A DNA stretch of 41,441 nucleotides from a virus: positions 1 through 41,441 of IMG/VR virus record IMGVR_UViG_3300047546_001385, one strand, 5' to 3'. The position numbers and the translations under genes were made by a program. Numbering within the stretch: position 1 is the first letter of the stretch; each line of letters begins with the position of its first letter. The notes beneath the pieces were generated by a model that worked only from the letters and a program-made list of their open reading frames with translations, was not told the origin of the DNA and did not search any database. This document shows, piece after piece, positions 4,528-11,922 of the stretch.

Positions 4528-6924
4528 ATGTCGAATCAACCGTTAAACGGTGGCAAGCAACTCGATTGCGCCGGCTACGCGGAACAAACCGAGCTGGAAT
4601 CGTGGTCTAAATCCACAGGTGCAGGCCGCGTACTTTCCGGCAAATGGGAACAAGGAGCAGCTGGTGCACTGGGCAACCATCTGTCCCGTCTTTACCTGAA
4701 AGAAGTCCTCGAGACGTACCGCCGATCGAAGACACAACCCGGGCGGCAGGCCCTGATCTGGGAGCTGATGCACGACGAGAAGGCCGTCGTCCAGGTGGCC
4801 CTCGAGTCGCTGTTCTATCTGCTGGGCAACCTGCACGAGGAGCGCTCCTACAACCAGGTCTGCAGCCAGCTGGGCAAGCGTGCTGAGTACGCCCTCTGGC
4901 TGACACACCCGGTGTGGAAACACAGCTGGCACCTGAAGGGCATTCGCCTGGCCAGCAACGGCGACATGGACATGAAGCTGCTAGTGAAGCGGCTCAAGGA
5001 CAAGGGCTTTGCCAAGGCTGCGCTGTACCGCCCGCTCAGCAACGTCGAACGCATTGCCCTGGGCGCGTTCTTCGTGGAGTGCGTGGCGCAGTGCACCCAC
5101 CTGATCGGGATCGACGTGCGGGGCACCGGCAAAAAGCGGCGCAAGACCATCCACCTGACGCAGATCTACTGGGACTTCCTGCGGCAGTGGCGCCAGAACA
5201 TCGTGATGTTCCGCCCGCTGTACATGCCGATGGTGACGCCGCCGCGGCCGTACACAGAGGCCAATGACGGGGGGTACGAAACGATCCGCTGCCCGGTCAG
5301 CACCGTGGATCCAGCCTTGTTCCACAGGCAGTTCAGACGGGCCAAGCCGGTGATCCTGCAGGCACTGAACACGCTGCAGGCCCAGCCGTACTGCCTGGAT
5401 CACGCGGTGGTGGATCTGCAGCGCAGCTGCTGGGAGCTAGGGCACGAGGTGGGCGACCTGCCGAAGCGTGACCGGATGAGCCGGCCCATCGACAGGGAGT
5501 TCAAGTTCGCTGGACTTGGACCTGAGGCCTACTGGCAGGCGCACTGGGCGTACAAGGCGGATCGGAGGAAAGACCCGCTGCGCAGCAGGTTCGTGAACGG
5601 GCTGATCGGATACGAGCGAGTGAAGGCTTTCACAAATCTTTACCTGGTGCACTTCTTTGACCATCGGGGCCGGATCTACAGCCGCGGCGCCCAGCTCAAC
5701 ATCCAAGGCGGCGAGGTGTACCGCTCGACGTTCAAGTTCGCCCAGCAAGGGCCCATGAAGGGGCACGAGCGCGGGTTTGCCTGGTCCCTGGGTGAATCCA
5801 TGGGCTTGCCGCCCAGCTACGACACCCGCACCCGCTACCTGCAGGAGCACAGCAGCACCATCCGCCAGGTAGGGGAGGACCCGCTCGGCTACGTGGCCTT
5901 CTGGGCTGAGCAGAAAGAACCCTGGCGGTTCATCCAGCTGTGCCGTGACTGGGCCCAGTACATGGACGATCCGGGCTACACGACCGGCACCATCCACTGG
6001 CTCGATCAGACCAGCAGCGGCTACGGACACGCCGCCTGCCTGATGCTCGACCGTCAGCTGGCCAAGTTCACCAACGTGATCGGCCAGAACCCAGCCGATC
6101 TGTACACAGGCGCTGGCCTTGTAACAGATGCACGCCTCAAGGCGCTGCTGCGAGACGAAGAGGACGAGAAGCGACGCCAGATCCTGCAGTGGTGGGTTGA
6201 CTTCAAGCCCGGCCGCAAGCTGTGGAAACAGGTGTTCATGCCCCTCGTCTACGGCAGCACCTTCCAGGGGATGAAGGACACCATCGCCCTGTACCTGCGC
6301 GAAGAGCTGGCCAACTTCCGCACGGAGGAAGGGCTGCGGGTGGTGGAGCTCGCCACGGTGCTGGCCAGCGAGGCCCTTGCGGTGAGCAAGGAGGTGATGC
6401 CCGGGGTGCTGGAGCTGCAGCGCTGGCTCACCAAGCTGGCCCGCATCCAAATGGAGAAGGAGTTCCGCCCGCACTGGTACACACCGGACGGTCTGCTGGT
6501 GGAGGTGTTCCACAGCATCACGTCGCTCGAGCAGATCAAGTTGGTGCTCAGCAATCGGACGGTGCGGATCGCAGCCAGGACAAACGAGGGGGCACCAATG
6601 GATCCACGCCGATCAGCGGCTGGCATCGCTGCCCATTTCGTGCACAGCCAGGACGGGGCGTTCCTCCGCAAGTTCGTGAACCACTGGGCCGGCTACGGGC
6701 ACCCAATCAGCACGGTGCACGACTGCTTCGGCACCACCGTGGACAAGGTGGAGACGATGCGCAGCGAGCTCAACGACCAGTGGGCCAGGTTCTACAGCCA
6801 GGACTATCTGACCCACCTGCAGGGCTACGTGGAGGCCCTGACTGAGCTCGAGGTGCCAGCTCCACCGAAGGTCGGAGACCTGGACCGAAATGAGATTGGG
6901 GAGAATCCCTTCCTCTTCAGTTGA
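4528..6924 (+). CDS. Single-subunit DNA-directed RNA polymerase, T7 type, 798 aa
   Basis: Transcribes the middle and late phage genes from phage-specific promoters. The key residues of the T7 family are present with conserved spacing: Asp493 in motif A (HWLDQTSSGYGH; T7 Asp537), Arg563, Lys567 and Tyr575 in motif B (RKLWKQVFMPLVYGS; T7 Arg627, Lys631, Tyr639), and Asp732 in motif C (HDCFGT; T7 Asp812). The FFDHRGRIYS segment matches the T7 DWRGRVY region. At 798 aa it is shorter than T7 (883), as in cyanopodoviruses. ATG 4528 lies 60 bases after the putative attP core and follows CCTGAGA, so integration at attP would separate the gene from anything upstream. A copy of the 14-bp element lies within codons 6-10. 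Confidence 0.96.
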   Translation: MSNQPLNGGKQLDCAGYAEQTELESWSKSTGAGRVLSGKWEQGAAGALGNHLSRLYLKEVLETYRRSKTQPGRQALIWELMHDEKAVVQVALESLFYLLGNLHEERSYNQVCSQLGKRAEYALWLTHPVWKHSWHLKGIRLASNGDMDMKLLVKRLKDKGFAKAALYRPLSNVERIALGAFFVECVAQCTHLIGIDVRGTGKKRRKTIHLTQIYWDFLRQWRQNIVMFRPLYMPMVTPPRPYTEANDGGYETIRCPVSTVDPALFHRQFRRAKPVILQALNTLQAQPYCLDHAVVDLQRSCWELGHEVGDLPKRDRMSRPIDREFKFAGLGPEAYWQAHWAYKADRRKDPLRSRFVNGLIGYERVKAFTNLYLVHFFDHRGRIYSRGAQLNIQGGEVYRSTFKFAQQGPMKGHERGFAWSLGESMGLPPSYDTRTRYLQEHSSTIRQVGEDPLGYVAFWAEQKEPWRFIQLCRDWAQYMDDPGYTTGTIHWLDQTSSGYGHAACLMLDRQLAKFTNVIGQNPADLYTGAGLVTDARLKALLRDEEDEKRRQILQWWVDFKPGRKLWKQVFMPLVYGSTFQGMKDTIALYLREELANFRTEEGLRVVELATVLASEALAVSKEVMPGVLELQRWLTKLARIQMEKEFRPHWYTPDGLLVEVFHSITSLEQIKLVLSNRTVRIAARTNEGAPMDPRRSAAGIAAHFVHSQDGAFLRKFVNHWAGYGHPISTVHDCFGTTVDKVETMRSELNDQWARFYSQDYLTHLQGYVEALTELEVPAPPKVGDLDRNEIGENPFLFS
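4543..4556 (-). promoter_or_regulatory. 14-bp element, copy 5 (minus orientation)
   Basis: Reads TTGCCACCGTTTAA on the minus strand, identical over 14 bases to copy 3. It overlaps the first codons of the RNA polymerase gene, a good place for a repressor to block expression. Confidence 0.4.
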
Positions 6925-6949
6925 CACCGTTTAACTGTCTCACTATCAT
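6921..6949 (+). promoter_or_regulatory. Sigma-70-like promoter with embedded 14-bp element
   Basis: TTGACA (6921-6926), a 17-base spacer and TATCAT (6944-6949) form a near-consensus sigma-70 promoter right at the RNA polymerase stop codon, 73 bases before the ssDNA-binding protein gene. The -35 box is the start of TTGACACCGTTTAA, a copy of the 14-bp family. The same stretch contains CTCACTAT, which matches eight consecutive bases of the T7 promoter core, so recognition by the phage polymerase is an alternative. Confidence 0.6.
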
Positions 6950-7021
6950 CTGTCGGCCGGCGGTTGAGCGTGCAATCTGCAGCCACGTAAGCCCGGCAAT
7001 TCCACGAATCTCATTCAACAC

Positions 7022-7606
7022 GTGACAAACCTTTTGACCCCTGTTGGTCGCATCGTTTGGGGCAGCCTCATCGAGCCCCGCGAGAACCAGGCCAACGGCG
7101 AAATGGAATGGTCCCTTGGCCTGGTGTGCAACGAAGAGGAGTGCCAGCCCATCTTCGAGGCCATTGAATCTGCACTTTCTGAAGCACGCGCCAAGGACCT
7201 GAAGTTCCCTCGCGACAACAGCAAGCTGTACCTCCCGTTCCAGCCTGCAATGAAAAAGACAGAGGACGGTGAGCTCGAGCCTGAAGAAGGGTTTGTCACC
7301 CTGAAGTTCAAGCGCAAGCGCATGATCCGCAAGCGTGGCGCCACCGAGAAGACCACCAACACTCCGCCCCGCATCTACGACAGCGACGGCAAGTTCGTGC
7401 AGCTGCCTGAGGTTCCCCGCGGCAGTCGTGGCAAGGCTGTGTTTGACATGTACACCTACAACACAGCAACGACAAAGGGACTGTCGTTTGGCCTGCGTGG
7501 TTTCCAGGTGGTGGAACTGTTCGAGCGTGACGACACCATCCCCGCTGTGGAAGGCGGCTGGCGTGCTGAGACCGAGCTAGACCAACTGCTGGCGGCTGAT
7601 GCTTGA
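7022..7606 (+). CDS. ssDNA-binding protein, gp2.5/DUF2815-like, 194 aa
   Basis: By position (after RNA polymerase, before endonuclease I) and by general character this is the counterpart of T7 gp2.5. That protein coats single-stranded DNA and coordinates helicase and polymerase. The sequence has an N-terminal beta-rich OB-like region, a basic patch (LKFKRKRMIRKRG, about residues 99-111) and a C-terminal part with Glu/Asp (ETELDQLLAADA), less acidic than the T7 tail. The start is GTG 7022 (MTNLLTPVGRIVW), with no clear Shine-Dalgarno. The promoter at 6921-6949 lies in the leader. It overlaps the endonuclease gene by 8 bases. Length is near the family norm (T7: 232 aa). Confidence 0.75.
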   Translation: MTNLLTPVGRIVWGSLIEPRENQANGEMEWSLGLVCNEEECQPIFEAIESALSEARAKDLKFPRDNSKLYLPFQPAMKKTEDGELEPEEGFVTLKFKRKRMIRKRGATEKTTNTPPRIYDSDGKFVQLPEVPRGSRGKAVFDMYTYNTATTKGLSFGLRGFQVVELFERDDTIPAVEGGWRAETELDQLLAADA

Positions 7607-8135
7607 GCACTTCAACCGGCATCGTCCACGCAGGAAGCCGGGTGAATACCGCTCAAAGCTAGAGGAGCAAGTCGGGGCGGCCCTCACCAAGCAGGGCCTC
7701 GACTATCAGTACGAATCGGAAAAGTTCCGGTATGTGCTGCACAAGAAGTACACACCCGACTTCCGAGTTGGCAACGTGTACATCGAGGTCAAAGGCTGGT
7801 GGCCTCCAGCTGAACGCACCAAGTTCTTGGCAGTCATGCTCTCCAATCCAGGGCTACCGATCTTTGTAGCCCTTCAACGTCCGTTCGCGACGCTGAACAA
7901 GAAGAGCAAGACGACCATCGCCGAGTGGTGTCAGAAGCATGGAATCGCCTGGTCCCCGATCCCAATCCCCTCCGACTTCCTGGATCAATGGCTCCGTGGA
8001 TCGAGACCCACATTCCATGTCCCGCCCCGGACTGCGAAAGCAGCGACGGAGCAAGCGTCGATGACAAAGGAGTTGTCCACTGTTTTGTTTGCGATCGAAA
8101 CCTCAACCCAGATGGAACTGAATGGAGGCCCATGA
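7599..8135 (+). CDS. Endonuclease I (Holliday-junction resolvase), gp3-like, 178 aa
   Basis: Resolves branched phage DNA and helps degrade host DNA. The PD-(D/E)XK active site of T7 gp3 is visible: Glu in YRSKLEEQV (about residue 22), Asp in YTPDF (about 53), and Glu-x-Lys in YIEVKGWW (about 64-66). EWCQKHGIAW matches the conserved EFCEKHGIKF of T7. T7 gp3 is 149 aa; here about 30 extra C-terminal residues are encoded where the frame overlaps the primase gene for about 148 bases. The tail is Ser/Thr/Ala-rich and probably unstructured. It starts at ATG 7599, inside the end of the preceding gene. Confidence 0.9.
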   Translation: MLEHFNRHRPRRKPGEYRSKLEEQVGAALTKQGLDYQYESEKFRYVLHKKYTPDFRVGNVYIEVKGWWPPAERTKFLAVMLSNPGLPIFVALQRPFATLNKKSKTTIAEWCQKHGIAWSPIPIPSDFLDQWLRGSRPTFHVPPRTAKAATEQASMTKELSTVLFAIETSTQMELNGGP

Positions 8136-9676
8136 AAACGGGAGTCCGCACAGCGGCCAGCTATCTGGACCGTGTGCGCAACGAGGCACCACTCAGCCTC
8201 AAGGATCTACCTCGCACTGATGAGCCGATTCGCCTACGCAAAGGTGAGGCGTTAGCGCTTGACACACGCTGCATCCAGCAGCAGACCTGCAAGCGCTACG
8301 ACTACATCGTCGGTTCCTACAACGGACACGAAGCGCAGTTCGCCAACTACCGGGATAGCGATGGCGTCGTCATTGCGCAGCACATCCGCTATGGCGACAA
8401 GCAGTTCTCCTGGATCAGGCCCAAGGGTTCCAAGCTCCAGCTGTTTGGCCAGCACCTAGGCAGCGACGGCGTGCTCGTGATCACCGAAGGTGAGATCGAC
8501 TGCATGAGCGTCTATCAAGTGATGCACGAGTGGGGCTTCCACAGGAAGTTCTGCGTCGTGTCCATCGCTGACGGTGCAGCCAGCGCCAAGAAGAACGTCA
8601 CCGAACAACTCAGCTGGGTGCTTGGCTTCACGCTTGTCGTGATCTTCATGGATCAGGACGAGCCAGGGGTCAAGGCTGCCAATGCCCTAGCCGAAGTGAT
8701 CGGCCACAAGGCAGCAGTCGTAGGCAATTTCCCCTACAAGGACGCCAACGAGGCGCTGCAGGCTGGCGACGACAAGGCCATCCGCGAGGCAATCCGCACT
8801 GCCAAACGGCACAGGCCCGACACCGTTGTCCACGCCCCGGACCTGATCGAAAAGATCCTCAAGCCCGAGCATCGCTACGGCCTGCCTTATCCATGGGACG
8901 GCTGGAACACGATGACCGAGGGCATGAAGCCAGGTCAGCTGGTGATGGTGGCCGGCGGAACTGGCATCGGCAAGAGCCTGTTCACTCGCAGCATCTGCCT
9001 CAACCTCTGTCAGCAAGGCGTCAAGTGCGCCTACATCGGACTGGAGGAAAGCTGCGAGACCAGCCTCGAACGGATGCTCAGCGAAGTGCTGGCCTACGCC
9101 CCGGGGTTTCACCTTGACACCGCCGAGCAGCGGGCCCGCCGTGATCCAGACGTGATCCGCAACGCGCTCAACACCTTCGCCGACAACCTGTTCTTACTTG
9201 ATCAGTTTGGGAGCGAAGACTTTGACCGTTTTGTTGCCACCGTTAAACATTACGTGCTGGGTGAACAGTGCCAGGTTGTCTTCCTCGACCACTTCTCTTT
9301 GCTTGCTGATGGTATTTCCCTTAACACTGATCAGCGTCGGGCTATTGATAAGTGCATCAAGGATCTCAAGACGTTGTGCGTCGAGCTCAACTTCACGATG
9401 GTCGTCGTGTGCCATCTCTCCCGAGGCAGTGGTATTGGCCCATCTCACGAAGAAGGAGGCGAGCCGACTCTTGCGGAACTTAGAGGAAGTCACTCACTAG
9501 CCCAGATCCCAGACTTCGTGGTGATGCTTCAGCGGAATCCTCGAGCTGAGGACAAGGTTGATGCGAACACAACGAACTGCTGGTTGAAGAAGAACCGAGT
9601 CAAAGGCGAGCTTGGCCTTATGTCCAGGCTCCAGTTCCTTGAGTCCTGTCGCTTCCATGAAATTAAGACACACTGA
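7988..9676 (+). CDS. Bifunctional primase-helicase, gp4-like, 562 aa
   Basis: Unwinds the replication fork and makes RNA primers. The zinc-binding N-terminus has CPAPDC ... CFVC (about residues 11-36). The TOPRIM primase core includes VLVITEGEIDCMSVYQ and the FMDQDEPG segment. The RecA-type helicase has Walker A at residues 322-330 (AGGTGIGKS, Lys329) and Walker B near VVFLDHFSLL, followed by VVVCHLSR and AELRGSHSLAQIPD. Length matches T7 gp4 (566). The frame is open from 7925; ATG 7988 (MAPWIETHIPC) is preferred because the zinc motif begins right after it, as in T7. It overlaps endonuclease I heavily and ends inside the next small gene. Confidence 0.95.
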   Translation: MAPWIETHIPCPAPDCESSDGASVDDKGVVHCFVCDRNLNPDGTEWRPMKTGVRTAASYLDRVRNEAPLSLKDLPRTDEPIRLRKGEALALDTRCIQQQTCKRYDYIVGSYNGHEAQFANYRDSDGVVIAQHIRYGDKQFSWIRPKGSKLQLFGQHLGSDGVLVITEGEIDCMSVYQVMHEWGFHRKFCVVSIADGAASAKKNVTEQLSWVLGFTLVVIFMDQDEPGVKAANALAEVIGHKAAVVGNFPYKDANEALQAGDDKAIREAIRTAKRHRPDTVVHAPDLIEKILKPEHRYGLPYPWDGWNTMTEGMKPGQLVMVAGGTGIGKSLFTRSICLNLCQQGVKCAYIGLEESCETSLERMLSEVLAYAPGFHLDTAEQRARRDPDVIRNALNTFADNLFLLDQFGSEDFDRFVATVKHYVLGEQCQVVFLDHFSLLADGISLNTDQRRAIDKCIKDLKTLCVELNFTMVVVCHLSRGSGIGPSHEEGGEPTLAELRGSHSLAQIPDFVVMLQRNPRAEDKVDANTTNCWLKKNRVKGELGLMSRLQFLESCRFHEIKTH

Positions 9677-9911
9677 CGGAATCATCAGCAACGAGGGCTT
9701 TGATCCTCGAAACCGTGGCGTCACCTTTTCCGACAATCCCAAGCACCCACTATGGAAAGTCAAGGTCGAGTTCCCAGCGATGAAGCCGATGGTCGAGACG
9801 ATCAAAGCGCCGACATACGTGTCTGCACTGGCATACGCAAGGCGTCGCTATCCAGATGCAAAAGCTGTGACGTACCTGGGGAAGGCGGGGCCCTTACCCC
9901 ATCTCAGCTGA
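9657..9911 (+). CDS. Hypothetical protein, 84 aa
   Basis: ATG 9657 lies within the last codons of the helicase gene, a typical tight overlap; the frame is also open upstream to 9612. The protein (MKLRHTDGIISNEGFDPRN...) is basic and rich in Pro and Lys, with KHPLWKVKVEFPAMKP and a helix with ALAYARRRYPDAKAVTYLG. The last segment resembles small phage DNA-metabolism accessory proteins but no family is recognised. It occupies the place where T7 has small genes before the DNA polymerase. Confidence 0.6.
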   Translation: MKLRHTDGIISNEGFDPRNRGVTFSDNPKHPLWKVKVEFPAMKPMVETIKAPTYVSALAYARRRYPDAKAVTYLGKAGPLPHLS

Positions 9912-9946
9912 CAGCCTCCGGCTACAAGCAGATTGAGGTGGAGTTT

Positions 9947-10075
9947 GTGCGAGATCTTCACGAGCTCGCTATCCACAAGTTCAACGAATCGAAGGGCGAC
10001 TTTGCCCTTGGCTTCTGGAACGGATACGGCTGTGCCCTCAAGGCCATCATCGAAAAGCTACAGCAATCCTTATGA
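9947..10075 (+). CDS. Small protein, 42 aa, paralogue of the gene at 10456
   Basis: Frame 9752-10075 has a shadow-like first half, but its end is convincing. GTG 9947 with GAGG at 9935-9938 gives 42 aa ending FWNGYGCALKAIIEKLQQS. The pattern L-x-x-x-AI, N-x-x-G, W-x-GY-x-x-AL recurs in the gene at 10456, so the two are probably paralogues. It ends with TGA overlapping the next ATG (ATGA). The start is uncertain; GTG 9938 is possible. Function unknown. Confidence 0.5.
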   Translation: MRDLHELAIHKFNESKGDFALGFWNGYGCALKAIIEKLQQSL

Positions 10076-10278
10076 GATTCATTGACAAATGCACGAGCGC
10101 CTACTGGGGCGCAGACAACAATGACTACACCATTGATGCTGCTGATCGGATGCGGGGTGTGCTTGCTCTGGTTGCGCAGGAGATTGAAGCGATGGCGCCG
10201 TCAAAGACGGTTGCCAAGATATGTCATCTCCAGTGCATGGAGATTGCCGACAAGATCAGAAGACTTAGTGATGAGTAA
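10072..10278 (+). CDS. Hypothetical protein, 68 aa
   Basis: ATG 10072 overlaps the previous stop (ATGA). The protein is all-helical by appearance (YTIDAADRMRGVLALVAQEI... and KICHLQCMEIADKIRRLSD), small and soluble. There is no recognised family. It is part of a tight chain of overlapping small genes between the helicase and exonuclease genes, at the place where other T7-like phages encode DNA polymerase. Confidence 0.6.
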   Translation: MRFIDKCTSAYWGADNNDYTIDAADRMRGVLALVAQEIEAMAPSKTVAKICHLQCMEIADKIRRLSDE

Positions 10279-10456
10279 GCAGGAACTGATGGTTGAGTGC
10301 ATCTCCCGCAATGGCTTCAGCGAGCTGTACGTCGGCTACGCAGACGGCGCTTGCCAAACCTTCTACACCCTGGCTGAGCTCACGGAATGGTTCGTCTCCA
10401 AAGGCGTGCCAGAAGACGACGAGCTCTGGATTGAACTTCAACACCTACAAAACTGA
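10271..10456 (+). CDS. Hypothetical protein, 61 aa
   Basis: ATG 10271 overlaps the end of the preceding gene by 8 bases and its stop overlaps the next ATG (TGATG). The frame upstream (open to 10082) lies over another gene and is rejected. The sequence alternates short strands with an acidic helix (YADGACQTFYTLAELTEWFV). Function unknown. Confidence 0.6.
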   Translation: MSKQELMVECISRNGFSELYVGYADGACQTFYTLAELTEWFVSKGVPEDDELWIELQHLQN

Positions 10457-10635
10457 TGACAACACCAAAGGAAGTAAAGGCACCTGTGCCGATCGACGTG
10501 CCACGCGATGCGATTGCTGACTTATACCGCGCAGCGATCAAGCACCTGAAGGACAACCGCGGCGGCCAGGCGGAAGTCTGGTGGGACGGCTACATCCGCG
10601 CCCTTGAACACGTACTTGAAATGGAGGGTCAGTGA
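10456..10635 (+). CDS. Small protein, 59 aa, paralogue of the gene at 9947
   Basis: Starts in a TGATG overlap with the previous gene. After a Pro/Val-rich N-terminus (MTTPKEVKAPVPIDVP) comes LYRAAIKHLKDNRGG and WWDGYIRALEHVLEM, which matches the 42-aa product at 9947 in spacing and key residues (AI, N, G, W-GY-AL). Two helices are likely. Two degenerate copies a few hundred bases apart suggest an old local duplication. Function unknown; the stop overlaps the GTG of the zinc-ribbon gene. Confidence 0.6.
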   Translation: MTTPKEVKAPVPIDVPRDAIADLYRAAIKHLKDNRGGQAEVWWDGYIRALEHVLEMEGQ

Positions 10636-10928
10636 TCATGCCACTCAATCAGATGACGCCAGACTGCCCCGGCTGCGGAGCATGGATCACGAAGGTGATC
10701 ACAACAAAGTTCGACAGCGAGTGCCAGCATGTGATCCGTCGAAGGCACTGTGAATACTGCGGCCACCGCTTCTACACCAAGCAGTATCACGAAACACTGG
10801 TGAAGGTGAAATGGACCGGGACTGGGAAAGGGACCATTCCTACTGTCGTGGAAGACATTCCAACCAAGTTCAAAGGGCAATTATCTGAGCCGCTCTCTAT
10901 CAAGCCCAAAGGGATTGACGCAGCATGA
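10632..10928 (+). CDS. Zinc-ribbon protein, 98 aa
   Basis: Contains CPGCG (about residues 12-16) and CEYCG (about 40-44) with an intervening basic stretch VIRRRHC and the following HRFYTKQYHET. This layout matches the zinc ribbon of NrdR-like regulators (CPxC ... RRRxCxxCGxRFxTxE), but the ATP-cone domain is absent. The C-terminal 50 residues are Lys/Pro-rich. It could bind DNA or RNA as a small regulator, or assist the exonuclease encoded next (ATGA overlap). Start: GTG 10632 in a GTGA overlap, or ATG 10638. Confidence 0.65.
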   Translation: MIMPLNQMTPDCPGCGAWITKVITTKFDSECQHVIRRRHCEYCGHRFYTKQYHETLVKVKWTGTGKGTIPTVVEDIPTKFKGQLSEPLSIKPKGIDAA

Positions 10929-11761
10929 AGATCATCCTTGATTCCGACATGCTTCTGTTCCGCGTGACGAGCGCGACGGAAGTGGAGATGGAGCTGGAGC
11001 CTGACGTGTGGATTCGGCACAGCGAACTGCCCGAAGCACGCGAGGCGTACTGGACTGCAGTGGATCAGTGGTGCGAGATGTATGGCTGCACGTTGGATGA
11101 CGTGCTGCACTGCTTCACCGACCGCAGCACCTTCAGAAAGCGCATTGATCCTGGCTACAAGGCCAACCGGAAAGGCAAGCCCAAGCCCCTGGGCTACGGG
11201 GCCCTTAAGAGCCAGCTGCTCCAGGAGAGCGGGGCCTGGCTGCACCGAGAGATCGAGGCCGATGACCTGATCGGGATCTTCGCCACCATGCCCGACTTGA
11301 AAGATGAGGGCGTGGTGATTGCCTCGGGGGACAAGGACCTGATGCAGATCCCTGGTGAGCACATCTGGTTCGAGACCAGCAAGGAACCAGACCTGGAGCC
11401 AGGCCTTACTGTCGCCACTCGTGACGGCTGTGTCATCAAGATCAATACCAACGAACATGCGGAACGCTTCACTTACCAGCAATACCTATCGGGCGACAGC
11501 ACCGATGGAATACCTGGTTGCCCAGGACTGGGTGCGGTCGGAGCAAAACGAATCGCAAAGGATCTCCCCGTCGCAGAGCCAGTGGATTGCTGGGAAGCGA
11601 TTGTTCGGTCGTATGAGGAGGCACAGAGGAAGAAGAAACTTGATCTATACAACGCATCCCAATTCGCTACGCAACAGGCGCGACTGGTAAGGATCCTGCG
11701 CCATGGCGAGTATGACTTCATCACGCACGAGGTAACACTGTGGAATCCCCCGACACGCTGA
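10925..11761 (+). CDS. 5'-3' exonuclease, gp6-like, 278 aa
   Basis: Member of the FEN/5'-nuclease (PIN-like) family, equivalent to T7 gp6, which removes primers and degrades host DNA. Visible metal-binding acidic residues are in IILDSDMLLFR (N-terminal Asp), EADDLIGI (Glu/Asp pair, about residues 112-115) and ASGDKDLMQIPG (Asp pair, about 136-138). A helix-hairpin-helix-like region GDSTDGIPGCPGLGAVGAKR follows at about residue 190. Length is close to T7 gp6 (300). It overlaps the upstream gene (ATGA) and the next gene by 22 bases. The usual upstream neighbour, DNA polymerase, is missing. Confidence 0.92.
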   Translation: MKIILDSDMLLFRVTSATEVEMELEPDVWIRHSELPEAREAYWTAVDQWCEMYGCTLDDVLHCFTDRSTFRKRIDPGYKANRKGKPKPLGYGALKSQLLQESGAWLHREIEADDLIGIFATMPDLKDEGVVIASGDKDLMQIPGEHIWFETSKEPDLEPGLTVATRDGCVIKINTNEHAERFTYQQYLSGDSTDGIPGCPGLGAVGAKRIAKDLPVAEPVDCWEAIVRSYEEAQRKKKLDLYNASQFATQQARLVRILRHGEYDFITHEVTLWNPPTR

Positions 11762-11922
11762 AACGCATCATCGCTCAACAGTTGACAGATGAAGTGCTCG
11801 ATGCACTGGACAAGCTGTACCCAGAGAAGACACCAGAGCTGAATGACTCTGTTGATCAGATTCGGTACGCTGCAGGGCAGCGGTCTGTCATCCGTTTCTT
11901 GAGGAGTCTCACTGATGGCTAA
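11740..11922 (+). CDS. Hypothetical protein, 60 aa
   Basis: GTG 11740 lies within the end of the exonuclease gene; GAGG about 7 bases upstream supports this start. The product is helical and acidic (MESPDTLKRIIAQQL, VDQIRYAAGQRSVIRFLRSL). A C-terminal segment of the type IRYxxGxRSVIxFL is common in small phage head-operon proteins preceding the portal, but I cannot name a family. It overlaps the next gene by 8 bases. Confidence 0.65.
   Translation: MESPDTLKRIIAQQLTDEVLDALDKLYPEKTPELNDSVDQIRYAAGQRSVIRFLRSLTDG

Noticed and set aside
5437-6513. 358-aa minus-strand frame opposite RNA polymerase
   Set aside because: His/Leu/Gln-rich shadow of the polymerase gene, without a start signal or a domain.
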